Shown one piece after another: positions 34,134 to 43,258 of a DNA stretch of 64,000 bases. The position numbers and the translations under genes are program-made. Positions within the stretch are counted from its first letter, which is position 1. Every line of letters starts with the position of its first letter. A model generated the notes under the pieces. The model was not told the DNA's origin. It ran no database searches and was given only the letters and a program-made list of their open reading frames with translations. The stretch comes from Streptomyces sp. NBC_00775 (GTDB lineage: Bacteria; Actinomycetota; Actinomycetes; Streptomycetales; Streptomycetaceae). The DNA is taken from the NCBI RefSeq assembly GCF_036347135.1, contig NZ_CP108938.1, forward strand, positions 6,634,001 to 6,698,000. Reading direction: 5' to 3'.

Positions 34134-34177
34134 CGCCACCGGGTCCCCCGGCGCAGTACGCCGCGTAGACCGAGCAT

Positions 34178-34211
34178 GGCCGCGGCGCCCCTGGTGAGGG
34201 GCGCCGCGGTC
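34178..34211 (+). terminator. hairpin terminator after the DUF3039 gene
   Basis: CCGCGGCGCCCCT (34180-34192) and AGGGGCGCCGCGG (34197-34209) make a perfect 13-bp stem with loop GGTG, extended by two weaker pairs and followed by TTG. It overlaps the region before the next gene and rules against a start at 34176 for that gene. Confidence 0.88.
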
Positions 34212-34238
34212 TTGTCGTACCTGGGGGTGGGCGTGGGC

Positions 34239-35318
34239 ATGGAATCGTTGCTGCGGGCGCGGGAGCTGGCGGATGCGCGGAAGTTCCGCGAGAGCCGGGC
34301 GCTGGTGGAGCGGGCGGAGCCGCGCAGCTCGGAGGAACTGGGCCTCGCGGCCTCGGTGCTCGTCGAACTGCGAGACCCGGAGGCTGCTTTGCCGCTGGCC
34401 CGGCGCGCGGTCGCGCTCACGCCCGACGGCTGGCGGGGGCAGCTGGCCCTGGCCGACGCGGCCCATGGGCTGCGGCGCTGGGACGAGTCACTCGCCGCTG
34501 CCCGGGCCGCGGTTCGGCTGGCTCCGGAGGAGGCGGCGGCGCACCGGGCGCTGGCCGTCGCCGTGCGCAGAAAGACGGGCGGCGGCCGTGAGTTCCGGCA
34601 GGCGGTGAAGCGCGCCAGGGAACTGGGAGGCCGGAAGGCGATGCGGATGCCCGGCCGGCCTAGCCTGTGGCTGGTCCTGGGGTACGTACCGGTGGTGGTC
34701 GCAGGGGCATTGCTGCTGGTGCGTGACTTGCCGGAGGGCGTCGAGGGCGTCCTTGAGGTGCTGCGTGCGGCGCCCCTCGCGGTGGTGCTGCTGATCGTCA
34801 GCCTTCCGTCCCGGGCCGGCCTCACCTGGCGCGAGCGGATCGCCGAGATACGGGCCGCCAACGAGGAGCGGTACGGCGCCGGGGGCCTGGCGGCGCGCAA
34901 GAGGGCGGGGCTGCTTGTCGTCCCCTGGAGCTTCGCGGCGGCCTTCGGCTGCGGACTGCTGGCCGAACCCGGGCGCTCCGGGGACCCGCTTTCCGTGTCG
35001 TTCGTCGTGCCGGCCGTGCTCATCGGCGGCTGTGCGGTGGCGGTGCTCGCCCGGCGCACGGTGCGCCTCTGGTACGGGGAGCGGTTCCTGCGCGAGGTGT
35101 TCGTCCCCGGTCTCGTGGTGCGGGTCCATCTCGTCGCCGCGGGTGTGCTGGGTGGGGGCGTCCTGCTGCTGACGTTCGGTGACGCACCTCGGGAGACCTG
35201 GCGGGTGCTGCACACCTGGACCGTTGTCTGGTTCTTGCTCGCGATCCTCTCCGCTCTGTTCATGTCGGACATGGCGGGTCCGGAGGACGAGCCCGGCGAC
35301 AGGGCCGTCGAGCGCTAA
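34239..35318 (+). CDS. TPR-like membrane protein of unknown function
   Basis: Start at ATG 34239 because the upstream in-frame ATG (34176) lies in the terminator hairpin. Of 359 residues, about 1-130 form helical TPR-like repeats (LLRARELADARKFRESRALV, AALPLARRAVALTPDGW, SLAAARAAVRLAPEEAAAHRA); the rest has about six membrane segments. Possibly a scaffold at the membrane; no family function known. Confidence 0.8.
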   Translation: MESLLRARELADARKFRESRALVERAEPRSSEELGLAASVLVELRDPEAALPLARRAVALTPDGWRGQLALADAAHGLRRWDESLAAARAAVRLAPEEAAAHRALAVAVRRKTGGGREFRQAVKRARELGGRKAMRMPGRPSLWLVLGYVPVVVAGALLLVRDLPEGVEGVLEVLRAAPLAVVLLIVSLPSRAGLTWRERIAEIRAANEERYGAGGLAARKRAGLLVVPWSFAAAFGCGLLAEPGRSGDPLSVSFVVPAVLIGGCAVAVLARRTVRLWYGERFLREVFVPGLVVRVHLVAAGVLGGGVLLLTFGDAPRETWRVLHTWTVVWFLLAILSALFMSDMAGPEDEPGDRAVER

Positions 35319-35349
35319 CCGTTGCACGGAGTGCGTCCCGTGGTCACAG

Positions 35350-35365
35350 AGTGGTTGAGACCTCT
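35350..35365. promoter_or_regulatory. DasR-responsive element (dre)-like site
   Basis: AGTGGTTGAGACCTCT matches the dre consensus ACTGGTCTAGACCACT at 12 of 16 positions, including both GGT/ACC half-sites. It is 98 bp before the substrate-binding-protein start of an operon that ends in a hexosaminidase, the kind of target DasR controls in response to GlcN-6-P. Confidence 0.65.
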
Positions 35366-35462
35366 TGTGGGCATGTTCATGCACTCATAGCCTCCGGTGT
35401 GTTGTGCAGAGCGAAACCGCCATTGCGCATGTTGCAACGCGCCCCCCATCGGAGGATGCTCG

Positions 35463-36770
35463 ATGAAGCTCTCTGTTCGAACGGTCGCCCCCATAGCCGC
35501 CCTTGTCGTCGCAGGGCTCACCGTCACCGCCTGCGCCCCCCAGACCTCCGACAACTCCTCCTCCGGCAAGGACGAGAAGACCGGCACCCTGCGGGTCTGG
35601 CTCTTCCAGGAGGTCAACAACGCGCCGAAGCAGAAGGTCGTCGACGCGGCCGTCGCCACCTTCAAGAAGGCCCACAAGGACACCAAGGTCACCATCGAGT
35701 ACATCCCCGTGGAGACCCGCGCCCAGCGCATCAAGGCCGCCTTCAACGACCCCAAGAGCGCCCCGGACGTCATCGAGTACGGCAACACGGACACGGCCGG
35801 ATACGTCAAGGACGGCGGACTCGCCGACATCACCAAGGAGTTCACCGACTGGTCCGAGTCCAAGGACACCGACCCGACGGCCAGGCAGTCGGTGACGGTG
35901 GACGGGAAGATCTACGGCGCCCCGTACTTCGTCGGAGTACGCGCGCTGTACTACCGCACGGACGTCCTCAAGGAACTCGGCCTCGAAGTCCCCAAGACCC
36001 AGGCCGAGTTGGCCGAGGCGGCCCGGAAGATCCACGCGGCCAGACCCGACCTGTACGGTCTCGCGGTCGGCGGCGCATACACGTACGGCGCGATGCCGTT
36101 CATCTGGTCCCAGGGCGGTGAACTCGCCGAGGGTAAGGGCGGTTCCTATGCCTCGACCATCGACAGCGCGGACGCCCAGAAGGGCATCAAGGCCTACACC
36201 TCGCTCTTCGGCGACACCAACTGTCCGGCCGCCAAGTGCGCGGGCATGGGCGGCAACGACACGGTGACCGCCTTCGCCTCGGGCAAGGCGGGCATGGCCA
36301 TCGGCGGCGACTTCAGCCACGCGGCGATCGAGGCAGGCAAGGTCAAGGGCAAGTACGCGGTCGTGCCGTTGCCCGGGCTGACGTCGGGCTCGGTCGCTCC
36401 GGCGTTCGCCGGCGGCAACAACATCGGCGTACTGAAGAGCACCTCGCACCGCACGCTCGCCATCGACCTGATGGAGCAGCTCGCGTCGAAGAAGACCCAG
36501 GGCGAACTGTTCGACGCGATGGGCTTCCTGCCGACCTACACCGACGTACGGGAAGAGGTCGCCGCCAAGGAGCCGTTCGTCGCCCCCTTCGTGAAGACCC
36601 TCGCCGCGGGCGCCAAGTTCGTACCGGCGTCACCCGCCTGGGCACAGATCGACGCCTCGCTCGTCCTGCCGACGATGTTCCAGGAGATCGTCAGCGGCAA
36701 GAAGGACGTGGCGGCGGCCTCGAAGGACGCGGCGAAGAAGATGAACGACGCGTTCAGCTCCGCCGGGTGA
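35463..36770 (+). CDS. sugar ABC transporter substrate-binding lipoprotein
   Basis: A 435-residue family-1 extracellular solute-binding protein. Signal with lipobox VTAC near residue 24, then GTLRVWLFQEVNNAP, APDVIEYGNTDTAGYVKDG, YGAPYFVGVRALYYRTDVL and the Ala-rich end. GGAGG precedes the ATG at 35463 (an ATG-less extension to 35397 is not needed). First gene of a binding protein/two permeases/hexosaminidase operon; the ATPase is not encoded here, so it probably shares MsiK. Ligand likely an amino-sugar oligosaccharide, by context. Confidence 0.92.
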   Translation: MKLSVRTVAPIAALVVAGLTVTACAPQTSDNSSSGKDEKTGTLRVWLFQEVNNAPKQKVVDAAVATFKKAHKDTKVTIEYIPVETRAQRIKAAFNDPKSAPDVIEYGNTDTAGYVKDGGLADITKEFTDWSESKDTDPTARQSVTVDGKIYGAPYFVGVRALYYRTDVLKELGLEVPKTQAELAEAARKIHAARPDLYGLAVGGAYTYGAMPFIWSQGGELAEGKGGSYASTIDSADAQKGIKAYTSLFGDTNCPAAKCAGMGGNDTVTAFASGKAGMAIGGDFSHAAIEAGKVKGKYAVVPLPGLTSGSVAPAFAGGNNIGVLKSTSHRTLAIDLMEQLASKKTQGELFDAMGFLPTYTDVREEVAAKEPFVAPFVKTLAAGAKFVPASPAWAQIDASLVLPTMFQEIVSGKKDVAAASKDAAKKMNDAFSSAG

Positions 36771-36775
36771 AGCCG

Positions 36776-38056
36776 ATGGAGAACCCTCTTGCCCCGACGG
36801 GGGCACCGCCCGAGGACATAACCGGCACCGCGGAGGGTGCGGGTGCTGGTGCCGGGGTTGGGCTTGGGCCTGTTGGTGGTGCGAGCTCCGGAGGAGGCGG
36901 TGGAGCTGGGCCCGCTGAGGGTGCGGGCCCGGGCGCCGGGAGAGGAGCCGGCGCCGGATCCGGGGCGGGGCCTGGCCGCGGCCCCGCCGACGACGGCAGC
37001 AGCTACGGCAGTGGCAGCGGCGAAGGCAGCGGCGGTCACGGCAGTTGTGCGGCGGACCACGCGGCCTTGCCCGGCGAGGCTGCGGCGGACCGCCCAGCCT
37101 CACCCGGCCCCGGCGCATCCGTACGGAAGTCGGCGTCCGGGTGGCGTGGCGGCGGGGGTGTGTCCGGGGGTTCCCGGCTTGGGCGCGGTGGCTGGACCCC
37201 CTGGCTCTATCTCGCCCCCGCCCTCGTCGTCCTCGGTGCTCTGCTCCTCTACCCCATCTATCAGCTCGGCCTGATCTCGTTCCTGCGGTACACCCAGGCC
37301 CAGGTCAGCGGTGGCGAACCGACCACCTTCGAGGGGTTCGGCAACTACCGGACGCTGTTCGCCGACGACCAGTTCTGGCAGGTGCTCCTCGCGACGCTGG
37401 TGTTCGCGGCGGCCTGTGTGGTGTCCACGCTGGCGGCCGGCTGCGCGCTGGCGGTGCTCCTCACGCGCGTGCGGGCCGTGCCCCGGCTGGCGCTGATGCT
37501 GGCCGCGCTCGGGGCGTGGGCCACCCCGGCCGTCACCGGCTCCACGGTCTGGCTGTTCCTCTTCGACCCCGACTTCGGCCCCGTCAACCGGGTCCTCGGG
37601 ATCGGCGACCACTCATGGACGTACGGGCATTACAGCGCCTTCGCCCTCGTGCTGCTCGAAGTGGTGTGGTGCTCCTTCCCGTTCGTGATGGTGACGGTGT
37701 ACGCCGGGATCCGTGCCGTACCGGCCGAGGTGCTGGAGGCGGCCGCCCTGGACGGTGCCTCGCAGTGGCGGATCTGGCGCTCGGTGCTCGCGCCGCTGCT
37801 CCAGCCGATCCTGGTGGTCGTCACCATCCAGTCGGTCATCTGGGACTTCAAGGTCTTCACGCAGATCTACGTGATGACCAACGGCGGCGGCATCGCCGGA
37901 CAGAACCTCGTGCTGAACGTGTACGCGTACCAGAAGGCGTTCGCCGCCTCGCAGTACAGCCTCGGCTCGGCGATCGGCGTGGTGATGCTGGTGATCCTGC
38001 TCGCGGTCACGCTGGTCTATCTGCGGCTGCTGCGCAGGCAGGGGGAGGAACTATGA
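36776..38056 (+). CDS. ABC sugar permease (MalF type) with Gly-rich N-terminal extension
   Basis: The last 298 residues are a typical six-span permease: PWLYLAPALVVLGALLLYP, and the EAA loop EVLEAAALDGASQWRIWRSV. Before it lie about 128 residues of Gly/Ala/Ser/Pro low complexity, unusual for the family. ATG 36776 or GTG 36767 (GTGA overlap with the previous stop) are the operon-coupled starts; an internal GTG at 37160 would give a normal-sized protein but leave a 390-bp gap. The true N-terminus is unresolved. Confidence 0.82.
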   Translation: MENPLAPTGAPPEDITGTAEGAGAGAGVGLGPVGGASSGGGGGAGPAEGAGPGAGRGAGAGSGAGPGRGPADDGSSYGSGSGEGSGGHGSCAADHAALPGEAAADRPASPGPGASVRKSASGWRGGGGVSGGSRLGRGGWTPWLYLAPALVVLGALLLYPIYQLGLISFLRYTQAQVSGGEPTTFEGFGNYRTLFADDQFWQVLLATLVFAAACVVSTLAAGCALAVLLTRVRAVPRLALMLAALGAWATPAVTGSTVWLFLFDPDFGPVNRVLGIGDHSWTYGHYSAFALVLLEVVWCSFPFVMVTVYAGIRAVPAEVLEAAALDGASQWRIWRSVLAPLLQPILVVVTIQSVIWDFKVFTQIYVMTNGGGIAGQNLVLNVYAYQKAFAASQYSLGSAIGVVMLVILLAVTLVYLRLLRRQGEEL

Positions 38057-38898
38057 ACCTCGTCAGGGGTCTTGTACGGCGCCCGTGGCGGCTCGCCGCC
38101 GAGGTGTCCGCGCTGCTGATCGCGGCCGTGGTCGCCTTCCCCCTCTACTGGATGGTGCTCAGCGCCTTCAAACCGGCCGGAGAGGTCGAGTCGACCGAGC
38201 CACGGCCCTGGACGCTTTCGCCCTCCCTCGATTCCTTCCGGCGCGTCTTCGGGCAGCAGGAATTCGGCCGGTACTTCCTCAACAGCCTTGTGGTCGCGTG
38301 CTCCGTGGTCGTCGCCTCCGCACTCATCGCGTTTCTCGCGGCGACCGCGGTGACACGATTCCGCTTCCGATTCCGGACCACCCTGCTGATCATGTTCCTG
38401 GTCGCGCAGATGGTGCCCGTCGAGGCCCTGACGATCCCCCTCTTCTTCCTCATGCGGGACATGGGCCAACTGAACACGCTGGGCTCGCTGATCCTGCCGC
38501 ACATCGCCTTCTCGCTGCCCTTCGCGATCTGGATGCTGCGGGGTTTTGTGAAGGCCGTACCGGACGCGCTGGAGGAGGCCGCGTACATCGACGGGGCGAG
38601 CCGGGCGCGATTCCTGTGGCAGATCCTTTTCCCCCTCGTCTTCCCGGGACTTGTGGCCACGAGCGTCTTTTCCTTCATCTCGGCCTGGAACGACTTCCTG
38701 TTCGCCAAGTCCTTCATCATCAGCGACACCTCGCAGTCCACCCTGCCGATGGCCCTCCTCGTCTTCTACAAGCCGGACGAGCCGGACTGGGGCGGCGTGA
38801 TGGCGGCCTCCACAGTGATGACGATTCCGGTGCTGATCTTCTTCGTACTCGTACAGCGACGACTGGTCTCCGGCCTCGGCGGAGCGGTAAAGGACTGA
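38053..38898 (+). CDS. ABC sugar permease (MalG type)
   Basis: A 281-residue inner-membrane permease with six spans, FPLYWMVLSAFKPAGEV near the start and the EAA loop DALEEAAYIDGASRARFLWQ at about 174-193. The ATG follows GGGGGAGG and overlaps the stop of the first permease (ATGA). Works with the preceding permease and binding protein. Confidence 0.94.
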   Translation: MNLVRGLVRRPWRLAAEVSALLIAAVVAFPLYWMVLSAFKPAGEVESTEPRPWTLSPSLDSFRRVFGQQEFGRYFLNSLVVACSVVVASALIAFLAATAVTRFRFRFRTTLLIMFLVAQMVPVEALTIPLFFLMRDMGQLNTLGSLILPHIAFSLPFAIWMLRGFVKAVPDALEEAAYIDGASRARFLWQILFPLVFPGLVATSVFSFISAWNDFLFAKSFIISDTSQSTLPMALLVFYKPDEPDWGGVMAASTVMTIPVLIFFVLVQRRLVSGLGGAVKD

Positions 38899-38899
38899 C

Positions 38900-40564
38900 G
38901 TGACTGATGTGATTCCGGCGCCCCGCCATGTGACGGACCACGGGGCCGACTTCTACGAGCTGGGGCCCGGGACGAAGCTGGCCGCGGGTGAGGGCACGGA
39001 GCGGACGGAACGCTGGCTGCGGGGCGTGCTGGGCGCGGCCACAGGCCTGCCCCTGAACCCGGGGGACGGGGAAGACGACGACGTCATCCGCGTGTACATC
39101 CACTCCATGGTGACCAAGGACCTCGGCGACGAGGGCTACCGTCTGGCCGTCACGCCGAAGGGTGTGCACCTCGTCGGCGGTGGCGCCGCCGGGCTCTTCT
39201 GGGGTGCTCAGACGCTGCGGCAGTTGCTCGGCCCCGACGCTTTCCGGCGGGCGCCGCTTCCCGGCCGGGAGTGGCGACTGCCGGTGACCCACATCCAGGA
39301 CTCCCCGCGATTCCGCTGGCGCGGCCTCATGCTCGACGTCTCCCGGCACTTCATGCCCAAGGACGGGGTCCTGCGCCATCTCGACCTCCTGGCCGCCCAC
39401 AAACTCAACGTCTTCCACTTCCACCTCACCGACGACCAGGGATGGCGTGTTCAGATCAAGCGCTACCCGAGGTTGACGGAGGTCGGGTCCTGGCGGGCGC
39501 GCACGAAATTCGGCCATCGCGCCTCACCGCTGTGGGAGGAGAAGCCGCACGGGGGCTTCTACACGCAGGACGACATCCGCGAGATCGTCGCGTACGCAGC
39601 CGAGCGGCATATCAGCGTCGTCCCCGAAATCGACATCCCGGGCCACTCGCAGGCCGCCATCGCCGCGTATCCGGAACTCGGCAACACCGACGTCATCGAC
39701 ACGACCTCCCTCTCCGTCTGGGACAGCTGGGGCGTCTCCAAAAACGTACTCGCCCCCACTGACAACACCCTGCGCTTCTACGAGGGGGTGTTCGAGGAAC
39801 TCCTCGACCTGTTCCCGGCGGACGCCGGACCCTTCTCGGAGTTCGTGCACATCGGCGGCGACGAATGCGCCAAGGACCAGTGGCGGCAGTCGCCCACCGC
39901 GCAGGCGCGCATCAAGGAACTCGGGCTCGCGGACGAGGACGAGTTGCAGTCCTGGTTCGTCCGGCACTTCGACAACTGGCTCTCCGCGCGCGGGCGTCGG
40001 CTGATCGGCTGGGACGAGATCCTGGAGGGCGGGCTCGCGGACGGCGCGGCCGTGTCCTCGTGGCGCGGCTACCAGGGCGGCGTCACGGCCGCCCGCGCGG
40101 GCCACGACGTCGTCATGTGCCCCGAGCAGCAGGTGTACCTGGACCACCGTCAGGCCGCCGGCGAGGACGAGCCGATGCCCATCGGCTATGTCCGCACCCT
40201 GGAGGACGTCTACCGCTTCGAGCCGGTGCCGCCGCAGCTCACCGAGGCGGAGGCGCGGCATGTGCTGGGCACTCAGGCCAACGTGTGGACCGAGGTGATG
40301 GAGGACCACGCGCGCGTGGACTACCAGACGTACCCGCGGCTCGTGGCCTTCGCCGAGGTCGCCTGGAGTGCCCTGCCCGCCCCCGCCGAACGGGACTTCG
40401 CCGGCTTCGAACGGCGGATGACCGCCCACTACGGGCGACTTGACGCCCTTGGAGTGGACTATCGCCCGCCCGCGGGTCCGCTGCCGTGGCAGAAGCGGCC
40501 TGCCCCCGAAGGGATGACGGGTGGCCTCGGACGCCCGATCGAGGGGGCGCCCCCAAACGTGTGA
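38900..40564 (+). CDS. cytosolic GH20 beta-N-acetylhexosaminidase
   Basis: A 554-residue GH20 enzyme: N-terminal GH20b domain to about 130, then the catalytic barrel with HKLNVFHFHLTDDQGWRVQI, EIDIPGHSQAAI and the catalytic pair D321-E322 in HIGGDECAKDQW; acetamido pocket residues in the late part (QANVWTEVMEDH). It lacks a signal peptide, so it should release GlcNAc from oligosaccharides imported by the co-encoded ABC transporter. GTG start one base after the permease stop. Confidence 0.94.
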   Translation: MTDVIPAPRHVTDHGADFYELGPGTKLAAGEGTERTERWLRGVLGAATGLPLNPGDGEDDDVIRVYIHSMVTKDLGDEGYRLAVTPKGVHLVGGGAAGLFWGAQTLRQLLGPDAFRRAPLPGREWRLPVTHIQDSPRFRWRGLMLDVSRHFMPKDGVLRHLDLLAAHKLNVFHFHLTDDQGWRVQIKRYPRLTEVGSWRARTKFGHRASPLWEEKPHGGFYTQDDIREIVAYAAERHISVVPEIDIPGHSQAAIAAYPELGNTDVIDTTSLSVWDSWGVSKNVLAPTDNTLRFYEGVFEELLDLFPADAGPFSEFVHIGGDECAKDQWRQSPTAQARIKELGLADEDELQSWFVRHFDNWLSARGRRLIGWDEILEGGLADGAAVSSWRGYQGGVTAARAGHDVVMCPEQQVYLDHRQAAGEDEPMPIGYVRTLEDVYRFEPVPPQLTEAEARHVLGTQANVWTEVMEDHARVDYQTYPRLVAFAEVAWSALPAPAERDFAGFERRMTAHYGRLDALGVDYRPPAGPLPWQKRPAPEGMTGGLGRPIEGAPPNV

Positions 40565-40584
40565 GGCGACTCCGAAGACGCGTG

Positions 40585-40606
40585 TTCCGGGGTGTTCACC
40601 CTGGAA
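40585..40606 (+). terminator. hairpin after the hexosaminidase gene
   Basis: TTCCGGGGTG (40585-40594) and CACCCTGGAA (40597-40606) are complementary at 9 of 10 positions with a 2-nt centre, 20 bp after the stop. It could be a terminator; the tight centre also allows a DNA operator. Confidence 0.45.
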
Positions 40607-40844
40607 CTGTGGCCCCACAAGGAAAAAGGCGCCCAAGGGTCACCGAAGAGTGGCAATTCGCACTCACGGGTGATGCCGTACGAAAACGGACCATCTCCCT
40701 GGTGAGAGGGGCGAATGCCTCCTAGCGGACCCCAGCGTCGAGGGTCAGGGAAGATGTGCCAGAGTTGCCACGTCCGCCCTGTCAGCACGTACCGTACGGC
40801 AGCACAGGTGGGACCAGGTGGGGCAGCGGGAAGGGGCAGCCGGT

Positions 40845-41738
40845 TTGACCACGCACGCACCGCAGGCGGCGCAGGCCGTGACGCTGCCCGCGTCGCTGGA
40901 CGAAGCAGTGGCGGCGCTGGCCGCCATGCCCGCCGCCGTTCCGGTGGCCGGCGGCACCGACCTCATGGCCGCCGTCAACTCCGGACAGCTGCGGCCCGCC
41001 GCGCTCGTCGGCCTCGGCCGGATCAGCGAGATCCGCGGCTGGCAGTACCAGGACGGCCACGCGCTGCTCGGCGCGGGCCTCACCCACGCCCGCATGGGGC
41101 GTCCCGACTTCGCGGCCCTGATTCCGGCGCTGGCCGCCGCCGCGCGCGCCGCCGGTCCGCCGCAGATCCGTAACGCGGGCACCCTGGGCGGCAATATCGC
41201 CTCGGCCGCCCCTACGGGGGACGCGCTGCCCGTACTGGCCGCCCTGGAAGCCACCTTGATCATCGCGGGCCAGGGCGGAGCCCGCCGCGAGATCCCCGTG
41301 TCGCACCTGCTCGCGGGCGTGGAGATGCTCCGCGGCGGCGAGCTCATCGGCTACGTGCGCGTGCCGCTGCTGCATGCCCCGCAGGTCTTCCTGAAGGCGA
41401 CGGGACGCACCGGACCCGGCCGCGCGATCGCGTCCGTGGCCCTCGTCCTCGACCCCGCGCGGCGCGGAGTGCGGTGCGCCGTCGGAGCCATAGCGCCGAT
41501 GCCGCTGCGGCCGCTGGACGCCGAGGCCTGGGTCGCCCAGCTGATCGACTGGGACAACAACCGGGCGATCGTGCCGGAGGCGCTCACCGCGTTCGGGGAG
41601 TACGTGGCCGCGGCCTGCATCCCCGACCCCGTCCCCGACGGGGACGGCTCCGTGCAACAGCTTCCGCCCGCGGTACTGCACCTGCGGCGCACCGTCGCCG
41701 CGCTGGCCCGACGAGCACTGGGGAGGGCACTGTCGTGA
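40845..41738 (+). CDS. FAD-binding subunit of a molybdenum hydroxylase (XdhB/CoxM type)
   Basis: A 297-residue subunit: PVAGGTDLMAAVNSG is the FAD pyrophosphate loop, and QIRNAGTLGGNIASAAPTGD the second FAD motif. The TTG at 40845 is preferred since AAGGGG precedes it; GTG at 40818 is an alternative. First gene of a four-gene operon with the Fe-S subunit, Mo subunit and a small membrane protein, joined by 4-nt overlaps. Passes electrons from the Fe-S centres to FAD. Confidence 0.9.
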   Translation: MTTHAPQAAQAVTLPASLDEAVAALAAMPAAVPVAGGTDLMAAVNSGQLRPAALVGLGRISEIRGWQYQDGHALLGAGLTHARMGRPDFAALIPALAAAARAAGPPQIRNAGTLGGNIASAAPTGDALPVLAALEATLIIAGQGGARREIPVSHLLAGVEMLRGGELIGYVRVPLLHAPQVFLKATGRTGPGRAIASVALVLDPARRGVRCAVGAIAPMPLRPLDAEAWVAQLIDWDNNRAIVPEALTAFGEYVAAACIPDPVPDGDGSVQQLPPAVLHLRRTVAALARRALGRALS

Positions 41739-43258
41739 CCGACGACCAGTACGGAGAGGGTGCCCCGCCGAGCGGCGGCCGCTGGGATCCGCTGCCCCAG
41801 GGCGACTACGACGACGGCGCCACCGCCTTCGTCAAGCTCCCCGAAGGGGGCATCGAAGCCCTGCTCGCCGACCGGGACAGCCCGCTCGCGGCACCCGGCC
41901 ACGGCTATGTGCCCCCGCAGATCAGCGTGACCCCCGCGACACCCGAGGCGACGGACCCGGCGGCCACGGGGACGTGGACCGTGCCGGCCGGCGCCGTCCA
42001 GTGGCCGGATCCGAACGCCGCGCCGCACGACGCCGCGCACGACGACCGGTTCGCGTACCACCCGGGAGCCACCGGGCAGTGGGACTTCAACGAGGCCGCA
42101 CAGGCGGGCGCCGCCCCCGGGCACGATGTGACCGGACAGTGGTCGATTCCGGTGGCCGGTGGTGATCTTCCGGACGAATCGGGCGAGTTCACCACTTCGG
42201 CGCTCGTCGAGCAGTGGGGCGGGACACCGCCCGCCACGCTCCCCGGCGGCGCGGCCGCCCCCTGGGCCACGGAGGCCATCGGACAGGCGTGGTCGGCGGA
42301 GCCCCGGGAAACGGCCGCTGAGGCCCCCGTGGAGCCGTCGGCCGGGTCGCATGCGGAATTGCCCGCGCAGGCCGCCCAGCGGGCCGCCGAGCCCGCTCAC
42401 GAGGCTTCCCCGCCGGTCGCCGACCTCGCGCACGGGGCCACCGGGGCTCCGGAGGCGCACGAACCGGACCAGGCGCACGAGGACCCCGAGGCCGCCGAGG
42501 CCTCCGAGGGGGCCGCCGCCGAAGAGGCGCAGGACGCCGACACCGCCGCGCCGCCCCCGCACGACGAACACCCCCTCGCCGCCTACGTCCTGCGCGTCAA
42601 CGGCGCCGACCGCCCCGTGACCGACGCCTGGATCGGCGAATCGCTGCTCTACGTCCTGCGCGAGCGGCTCGGCCTGGCGGGCGCCAAGGACGGCTGCTCG
42701 CAGGGCGAGTGCGGCGCCTGCAACGTCCAGGTGGACGGACGGCTCGTGGCGTCCTGCCTGGTGCCCGCCGTCACCGCCGCCGGCAGCGAGGTGCGCACCG
42801 TCGAGGGCCTGGCCACCGACGGGCAGCCCTCCGACGTGCAGCGGGCGCTCGCCAAGTGCGGCGCCGTGCAGTGCGGTTTCTGCGTACCGGGCATGGCGAT
42901 GACCGTGCACGACCTCCTTGAGGGCAACCCCGCGCCGACCGAGCTGGAGGCCCGCCAGGCACTGTGCGGCAACCTGTGCCGCTGCTCCGGCTACCGCGGG
43001 GTCCTGGACGCCGTACGCGAGGTCGTCAACGAACGCGAGGCGCACTCCGCGGCCGCCGCCGAAGCCACGCCGGACCCGGACGAGGCACGCATCCCGCACC
43101 AGGCGGGTCCCGGCGCGGGCGGCGTCCACCCGTCGGCGTTCGAGGCATCGGCCGGGCCGGCCGCACCACAGGCACGGTACGACGACACTTCCACTTCTCC
43201 GTACGACCCCCAAGCGCCGCATGAGCAGCCGTACGGCCAGGACGGAGGCCAGGCGTGA
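41735..43258 (+). CDS. [2Fe-2S] subunit of a molybdenum hydroxylase with long disordered extension
   Basis: Normal subunits are about 160 residues; this one has 507. Residues 1-282 are acidic and disordered, with TGxW motifs (TGTW 79-82, TGQW 113-116, TGQW 133-136). The core at 283-435 has ferredoxin-type cluster Cys321, 326, 329 and 341 and the second cluster Cys380, 383, 415 and 417. A 70-residue Pro/Ala tail follows. GTG start overlaps the FAD-subunit stop. The extension might anchor or assemble the complex; that is open. Confidence 0.9.
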   Translation: MTDDQYGEGAPPSGGRWDPLPQGDYDDGATAFVKLPEGGIEALLADRDSPLAAPGHGYVPPQISVTPATPEATDPAATGTWTVPAGAVQWPDPNAAPHDAAHDDRFAYHPGATGQWDFNEAAQAGAAPGHDVTGQWSIPVAGGDLPDESGEFTTSALVEQWGGTPPATLPGGAAAPWATEAIGQAWSAEPRETAAEAPVEPSAGSHAELPAQAAQRAAEPAHEASPPVADLAHGATGAPEAHEPDQAHEDPEAAEASEGAAAEEAQDADTAAPPPHDEHPLAAYVLRVNGADRPVTDAWIGESLLYVLRERLGLAGAKDGCSQGECGACNVQVDGRLVASCLVPAVTAAGSEVRTVEGLATDGQPSDVQRALAKCGAVQCGFCVPGMAMTVHDLLEGNPAPTELEARQALCGNLCRCSGYRGVLDAVREVVNEREAHSAAAAEATPDPDEARIPHQAGPGAGGVHPSAFEASAGPAAPQARYDDTSTSPYDPQAPHEQPYGQDGGQA

